Below, piece after piece: positions 60,671 to 64,000 of a stretch of DNA of 64,000 nt. The notes beneath the pieces were generated by a model. That model saw only the letters and a program-made list of their open reading frames with translations, did not search any database and was not told where the DNA came from. The DNA comes from Salinibacterium sp. Its GTDB lineage: Bacteria > Actinomycetota > Actinomycetes > Actinomycetales > Microbacteriaceae. Position 1 is the stretch's first letter. Every line of letters begins with the position of its first letter. Location of the stretch: NCBI GenBank assembly GCA_019638845.1, contig JAHBSZ010000004.1, positions 183,990 through 247,989 of the forward strand, in the 5' to 3' direction. The translations under genes were made by a program, and so were the position numbers.

Positions 60671-61147
60671 TTAGAAGGGTGCGGCGGGTTCGGGTACTGG
60701 CACGGGTGTCGCCGGGGACGGCACCTCCGGCGACTGGGCACCCTCGGCTGCCGGCGACTGGGGCTGCTCCGGCTCGGCTGCGGCGCTGGACGCAATGCTG
60801 CGCGAGAACGTGGCAGTGCCCCAAGCTAGGTCGTGACCAACCGCCTCGGCCTCGATATCGATGGTGGTGCCCACCCGCTCGCCGTTGTCCCATTCCCTGA
60901 TACGAAGCCGACCGGTGATGAGTACCCGCTGGCCTTTGAGAATCGAGCTCGCGCAGTTGAGTGCGAGTTGCCGGAACGACGTGATCGTGTACCAGTTCGT
61001 CTCCCCGTCGATCCAGCGCTCTTGAGACCTGTCGAAGCGCCGCTGCGCCGATGCCAACCGGAACGATGTGATCGAAAGTCCTTCGCTCGTCACGATGTGG
61101 CGAGGATCTGTGGCGACGAGACCCGTGATCGTAATGATGTCTTGCAT
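60671..61147 (-). CDS. ssb: Single-stranded DNA-binding protein paralogue
   Basis: 158 residues with an OB fold: MQDIITITGLVATDPRHIVTSEGLSITSFRLAS, NWYTITSFRQLALNCASSILKGQRVLITGRLRIREWDNGERVGTTIDIEAEAVGHDL. The C-terminal 45 residues are Pro/Ala/Glu-rich and end PAAPF instead of the acidic DDDIPF tip used to recruit repair proteins. It is therefore probably a secondary SSB, not the essential one. The gene near ettA is conserved in other actinobacteria. Confidence 0.9.
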   Translation of the reverse strand: MQDIITITGLVATDPRHIVTSEGLSITSFRLASAQRRFDRSQERWIDGETNWYTITSFRQLALNCASSILKGQRVLITGRLRIREWDNGERVGTTIDIEAEAVGHDLAWGTATFSRSIASSAAAEPEQPQSPAAEGAQSPEVPSPATPVPVPEPAAPF

Positions 61148-61257
61148 GGCTTCTCCTGGGGGGTCGTGGATGGACGGACCCCAGGGCTCGGCGCTCGTGC
61201 CGGGATAGCCGCCCCCGGGGTCCTGCAGCCAGTGTCATCCGGAGGAGGACGACGAAA

Positions 61258-61291
61258 CGGCGACCGGTCCCCGTTGGGGGAACGATCGCCG
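61258..61291 (-). terminator. Terminator hairpin after small protein gene
   Basis: CGGCGACCGGTCCCC (61258-61272) pairs with 61277-61291 at 13 of 15 positions with a 4-nt loop, directly downstream of the 70-residue gene. Confidence 0.55.
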
Positions 61292-61314
61292 TCGCGCGAA
61301 ATGGGGAGTAGCGG

Positions 61315-61527
61315 TCAGTGCTCCCGGAACTCCGGCCACTCCGAGCCGGGCAGCAGTGCCGCGTACAGCGCGCCCTGTGCGGCTTCGAGTGTCGGGTAGA
61401 CGGCTCGGAAGTCGTCATCCGTCAGCAGCTTGAACGTGAATCCTCCCCCAACTCGATGCACGGAACCCACTGCACCCGCGGGGCCAAAGGCCACCCAGGT
61501 CTGGCCGGTCAATGTCATGTCGCTCAT
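61315..61527 (-). CDS. Small hypothetical protein
   Basis: 70 residues, soluble, rich in aromatic and acidic positions (TWVAFGPAGAVGSVHRVGGGFTFKLLTDDDFRAVYPTLEAAQGALYAAL). It looks like a compact beta-alpha domain, and the pattern resembles small proteins that recur in Microbacteriaceae, but I cannot name it. GAAAGGAG precedes the ATG at good spacing, and a hairpin follows the stop, which supports a real gene. Confidence 0.7.
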   Translation of the reverse strand: MSDMTLTGQTWVAFGPAGAVGSVHRVGGGFTFKLLTDDDFRAVYPTLEAAQGALYAALLPGSEWPEFREH

Positions 61528-61606
61528 CGTCGAGCTCCTTTCGCATGCGTTTCGACGTTACGCCTTACCCCCTTGCGCGCGCGAGCTTTTCAGGAAGCCG
61601 GAGGCT

Positions 61607-61612
61607 TAGGCT
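61607..61612 (+). promoter_or_regulatory. -10 box (TAGGCT), leaderless aldo/keto reductase
   Basis: TAGGCT, a 7-nt spacer and ATG 61620 set the start and discard the longer frame from 61512. Confidence 0.45.
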
Positions 61613-61619
61613 CGGGAGC

Positions 61620-62627
61620 ATGCCCTACGACGCAGATGCCGACAGATACGACCAGCTCGAATACGTGAAGACAGGCCGCAGTGGCCTCACACTGCCACGG
61701 ATTTCTCTCGGTATTTGGAACAACTTCGGGTACGACCGACCGCTCGAGACCCAGCGTGCGATCATCCGGCGCGCCTTTGACCGCGGTGTGACGCACATCG
61801 ACATCGCGAACAATTACGGGCCACCGCCCGGATCGGCCGAGAGCAACTTCGGCACGATCTTCGCGCAGGATCTCCTGCCCTATCGCGACGAGCTCGTGAT
61901 CTCGTCGAAGGCCGGCTACCGGATGTGGGACGGCCCTTACCAAGACTGGGGATCTCGCAAGTACTTGCTTTCGTCCCTGGATGCGAGCCTCGCGCGAACC
62001 GGTCTCGACTACTTCGACATCTTCTATTCCCACCGTCCCGACCCCGAGACACCCATTGAAGAGACCATGGGTGCTCTTGCCAGCGCCGTTCACGCGGGCA
62101 AGGCGCTCTACGTGGGCATCTCCAACTACAACCCCGAGCAGACACGAGCGGCGCACGCCGCCCTTGCTGAGCACAAGGTCCCGTTGCTTATCCATCAACC
62201 GCGCTACAACATGTTCGATCGCCACATCGAAGACGGCCTCTTTCCCGTGCTCGCCGAGCTAGGTATCGGGAGCATCGTGTTCTCACCGCTTGCCCAGGGC
62301 CTCCTCACCAATCGTTACCTCGACGGGATTCCGCAAGACTCGCGCGCGGCAAATAGTCCGTTCCTCGGCGCGAGCAACATCACTCCTGAGTACCTCGAGC
62401 GGGTTCGCGCGCTCCACGAGATCGCCGCCGGCCGTGGGCAAAGCCTCGCCCAACTCGCGCTCGCCTGGGTGCTTCGGGTGCCCGAGGTCACGTCGGCGCT
62501 CATTGGGGCGAGCAGCGTTGCGCAGCTCGACGACAATCTCGCTACTCTCGATGCACCGCCGCTGACATCGGACGAAATCGAGGCGATCGAGCCGTTCGCA
62601 GTGCATGGCACGGGTCTGCGTCCCTAG
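61620..62627 (+). CDS. Aldo/keto reductase (YghZ/L-glyceraldehyde-3-phosphate reductase-like)
   Basis: 335-residue NADPH-dependent TIM-barrel oxidoreductase: FDRGVTHIDIANNYGPPPGSAE carries the catalytic Asp and Tyr, VISSKAGY the Lys, and IFYSHRPDPETPIEETMGAL the His. VSPLAQGLLTNRYL-like segment and the C-terminal PEVTSALIGASSVAQLDDNL bind the cofactor. Similar to YghZ/MgrA, which reduce methylglyoxal and L-glyceraldehyde-3-phosphate. Confidence 0.9.
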   Translation: MPYDADADRYDQLEYVKTGRSGLTLPRISLGIWNNFGYDRPLETQRAIIRRAFDRGVTHIDIANNYGPPPGSAESNFGTIFAQDLLPYRDELVISSKAGYRMWDGPYQDWGSRKYLLSSLDASLARTGLDYFDIFYSHRPDPETPIEETMGALASAVHAGKALYVGISNYNPEQTRAAHAALAEHKVPLLIHQPRYNMFDRHIEDGLFPVLAELGIGSIVFSPLAQGLLTNRYLDGIPQDSRAANSPFLGASNITPEYLERVRALHEIAAGRGQSLAQLALAWVLRVPEVTSALIGASSVAQLDDNLATLDAPPLTSDEIEAIEPFAVHGTGLRP

Positions 62628-62653
62628 CGACCGCGAATGTCGGTGGTCGAACA

Positions 62654-62659
62654 TAGTTT
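62654..62659 (+). promoter_or_regulatory. -10 box (TAGTTT), leaderless hypothetical gene
   Basis: TAGTTT, a 7-nt spacer and ATG 62667. Confidence 0.4.
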
Positions 62660-62666
62660 CGAATAC

Positions 62667-62924
62667 ATGACGATTCTTGATTTCGCACCGACCGCAGGCA
62701 CCAGACCTGCTCGAAGCACCGAAGGCATCGCAACGATTCAGCTGCACGACGACCTGTGGCGCATTACTCGACCCGACGGCGAGGTTCTCGGCTATGTCGA
62801 GTGTCGAGCAACGCCAGCGGGCGTGAGATTCTTGGCAAAACGCATGCTTCAGCGCCAACGCCGGTTCCTGCCCGTCGGCGAATTCTGGGACTTTGACGCG
62901 GCCATGGAGTGTTTCCGGTATTAG
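62667..62924 (+). CDS. Hypothetical protein
   Basis: 85 residues: IATIQLHDDLWRITRPDGEVLGYVECRATPAGVRFLAKRMLQRQRRFLPVGEFWDFDAAMECFRY. A beta-strand-rich start with a basic helix (KRMLQRQRRF) and a C-terminal FWDF/FRY aromatic pair. No family recognised. The leaderless -10 box supports ATG 62667 over the in-frame ATG 62637. Confidence 0.6.
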   Translation: MTILDFAPTAGTRPARSTEGIATIQLHDDLWRITRPDGEVLGYVECRATPAGVRFLAKRMLQRQRRFLPVGEFWDFDAAMECFRY

Positions 62925-62965
62925 AAGTCCGCCTGTCGCTGTGCGGACCGCCCGAAATGCGGGGT

Positions 62966-62971
62966 TACAGT
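62966..62971 (+). promoter_or_regulatory. -10 box (TACAGT), leaderless membrane gene
   Basis: TACAGT, a 6-nt spacer and ATG 62978. Confidence 0.45.
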
Positions 62972-62977
62972 GCCAAC

Positions 62978-63574
62978 ATGGTCCAGGCATGGTGGAATGA
63001 CATAGTCCGGTGGTTCACTTCGGCGACAGGCCAGAGCGTGTTTCTGAATGCGATTCTGCCGGTTCTCGCGATCCTCGCTGCCGCGATTATCGCCACGCTC
63101 ATCGCCCGGGGTTCGATCAAGCGCCTGATCGCTCAGCAGGACCGCGAACAAAAGGCATCAGCGATTGCAACGCTGATCGCGTCGGGCCGCCGTGCAGCAA
63201 CATGGAGCACGCTGTCGGCTGCCGAAAAGGACCACGTTGACCATCAGATCAGCGAGGCGGAGGTGCGAATCCGACTGCTTCCGGCCGCCGGAGCGAGCCT
63301 CGCCGCCGACTGGGCCGCTCACCAACTCGCCTCTATGAAGACCAACTCCGTCAACTACAGCTTTCAGGCCGATCAGGGTCTCTCTGATCTTGAAGATGGC
63401 CTTATCGCGTGGCACGCGAAACCTTCCCGTGCACGCAAATTGTTCGCTCAAGATCTCGCTTCGTGGAAGTACGAAGCCGCCACCTCGCCAGACGACCTCA
63501 CCACCAAGCAGACGGCGTGGAACGCCAATCACCCCGTTGACGAGCAGCCAACCACGGTGCTTCCTACTGCCTAA
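62978..63574 (+). CDS. Predicted membrane-anchored coiled-coil protein
   Basis: 198 residues: one N-terminal membrane helix (LNAILPVLAILAAAIIATLIA, about 24-44), a basic cytoplasmic helical region (RGSIKRLIAQQDREQKASAIATLI) that looks coiled-coil, then an Ala/Trp-rich helical domain. No family recognised; several actinobacterial proteins share this plan. The stop overlaps the convergent lipoprotein gene by 4 bp. Confidence 0.7.
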   Translation: MVQAWWNDIVRWFTSATGQSVFLNAILPVLAILAAAIIATLIARGSIKRLIAQQDREQKASAIATLIASGRRAATWSTLSAAEKDHVDHQISEAEVRIRLLPAAGASLAADWAAHQLASMKTNSVNYSFQADQGLSDLEDGLIAWHAKPSRARKLFAQDLASWKYEAATSPDDLTTKQTAWNANHPVDEQPTTVLPTA

Positions 63575-63972
63575 GAGCCGGGCCCCTCAAGCTTGATCGG
63601 CACCGCGCTCCACGGGCAGTAGCTGTCCGACGTCACAGTGCCGTCCTCTACATACGAGGGCAATCCGTCACACACTTCGATGGTTTGATCCGCAAATTCG
63701 AGCGTGGTCGGGTCGATGTGCCACGACCACGGCGCATTGACGCTGGGGTCGTCGCGTACGACTGTGCCAATCGGGATGCGTCCAGTCTCACCACCGGCCA
63801 TAAGGTCCTTGACGTGCTGGATCTGCTCGGGCGTAATGAGCTCGATCCGATACGTCTCCTGACCTGCGATCTTGAACGTGACCACCGTCGGCCCGGTCTG
63901 AGCCGTGCAGCCCGAGAGCACCATGGCGGCGAGAGCGACCACAGCGAGGCCGGCTCCAACGAAACGAGTCAT
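63571..63972 (-). CDS. BP74-like lipoprotein
   Basis: 133 residues: lipoprotein signal with LSGC (Cys21), then TVVTFKIAGQETYRIELITPEQIQHVKDLMAGGETGRIPIGTVVRD, PWSWHIDPTTLEFADQTIEVCDGLPSYVEDG and YCPWSAVPIKL. The IPxGxVVR...PWSWHIDP...EVCDGxPSYVE...YCPW pattern is that of the BP74 N-terminal domain family, as I recall it; the name comes from a Dictyostelium protein. Two Cys may pair. On the minus strand TACAGT ends 7 nt before ATG 63972. Confidence 0.72.
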   Translation of the reverse strand: MTRFVGAGLAVVALAAMVLSGCTAQTGPTVVTFKIAGQETYRIELITPEQIQHVKDLMAGGETGRIPIGTVVRDDPSVNAPWSWHIDPTTLEFADQTIEVCDGLPSYVEDGTVTSDSYCPWSAVPIKLEGPGS

Positions 63973-63979
63973 ACTCGCC

Positions 63980-63985
63980 ACTGTA
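63980..63985 (-). promoter_or_regulatory. -10 box (TACAGT), leaderless BP74-like gene
   Basis: On the minus strand TACAGT is followed by 7 nt and ATG 63972, favouring it over the in-frame GTG at 63981. Confidence 0.45.
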
Positions 63986-64000
63986 TTACTGAAGTGCCCT

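Noticed and set aside
60129-61418. 429-residue minus-strand frame spanning the lipoprotein and ssb
   Set aside because: The part upstream of 60623 overlaps ssb, which is itself clear, in another frame; the lipoprotein signal and ribosome-binding site set the real start at 60623.

Overview
The window is high-GC chromosomal DNA from an actinobacterium, most probably a Microbacteriaceae-type organism. The support is the clpX / clpP2-clpP1-tig arrangement, DUF2510 proteins, an SCO7613-type giant membrane protein, GlbO, EttA, an F420-type (Ddn) oxidoreductase, GTG starts, GTGA/ATGA gene overlaps, and many genes whose start codon lies 5-8 nt after a TANNNT -10 box (leaderless mRNAs). I see no prophage, insertion sequence, CRISPR array or replication origin. 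The one sign of past mobility is a 20-bp copy of the 3' end of tRNA-Gly just downstream of the gene.

Layout. 1-3.2 kb: 3' part of an M3 peptidase, a MarR regulator and a convergent BenE transporter. 3.4-11.0 kb (minus): six-gene carbohydrate operon, ROK regulator > MalF-type permease > MalG-type permease > binding lipoprotein > GH15-like > GH31, with no ATPase gene. 11.4-18.0 kb: proteostasis genes (clpX; clpP1-clpP2; tig) around a plus-strand copper trio (unknown membrane protein, YcnI, CopC), then tRNA-Pro. 18-23 kb: CASTOR/POLLUX-like channel, tRNA-Gly with the att-like duplication, ArsR plus tandem SRPBCC protein, esterase, small membrane protein. 23-29.5 kb: DUF2510 peptide, 1209-aa membrane protein, LuxR-type two-component system, Dps. 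29.6-38.4 kb: minus operon MDMPI-like > rpiB > nei > paiB-like > amidohydrolase, divergent from a conserved unknown gene, then pepN, mscS and glbO. 38.4-49.8 kb: leucine/branched-chain catabolism, with acyl-CoA carboxylase beta and alpha, acyl-CoA dehydrogenase, MaoC and CitE-like lyase (one operon under a divergent TetR gene), then the BCKDH operon E1a > E1b > E2 > methyltransferase. 50-54.8 kb: flavoprotein, Ddn-like protein, DUF2510 membrane protein, TesB and a 4HBT thioesterase. 55-58.3 kb: glycine-betaine type ABC transporter. 58.4-64 kb: ettA, lipoprotein, ssb paralogue, small proteins, aldo/keto reductase and a terminal BP74-like lipoprotein.

How it works together. BCKDH makes branched acyl-CoAs, which the dehydrogenase, carboxylase, MaoC and CitE-like lyase would carry to acetyl-CoA and acetoacetate. 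From memory, the gene set clpX, clpP2/P1, tig, nei, rpiB, pepN, glbO, thioesterase, ettA, ssb, bkd and citE-maoC-fadE19-accA1-accD1 is also clustered in Mycobacterium tuberculosis (about Rv2457-Rv2502), so much of the window looks like an ancestral actinobacterial neighbourhood with lineage-specific insertions.

The least explained material is non-coding: a set of intergenic inverted-repeat elements about 60-87 bp long, some with shared AACTCAGG arms and flanking tandem repeats; a pair of 16-bp operators before the leucine cluster; a palindrome over the ArsR start codon; and a -10 box that reads the same way on both strands between two divergent genes.
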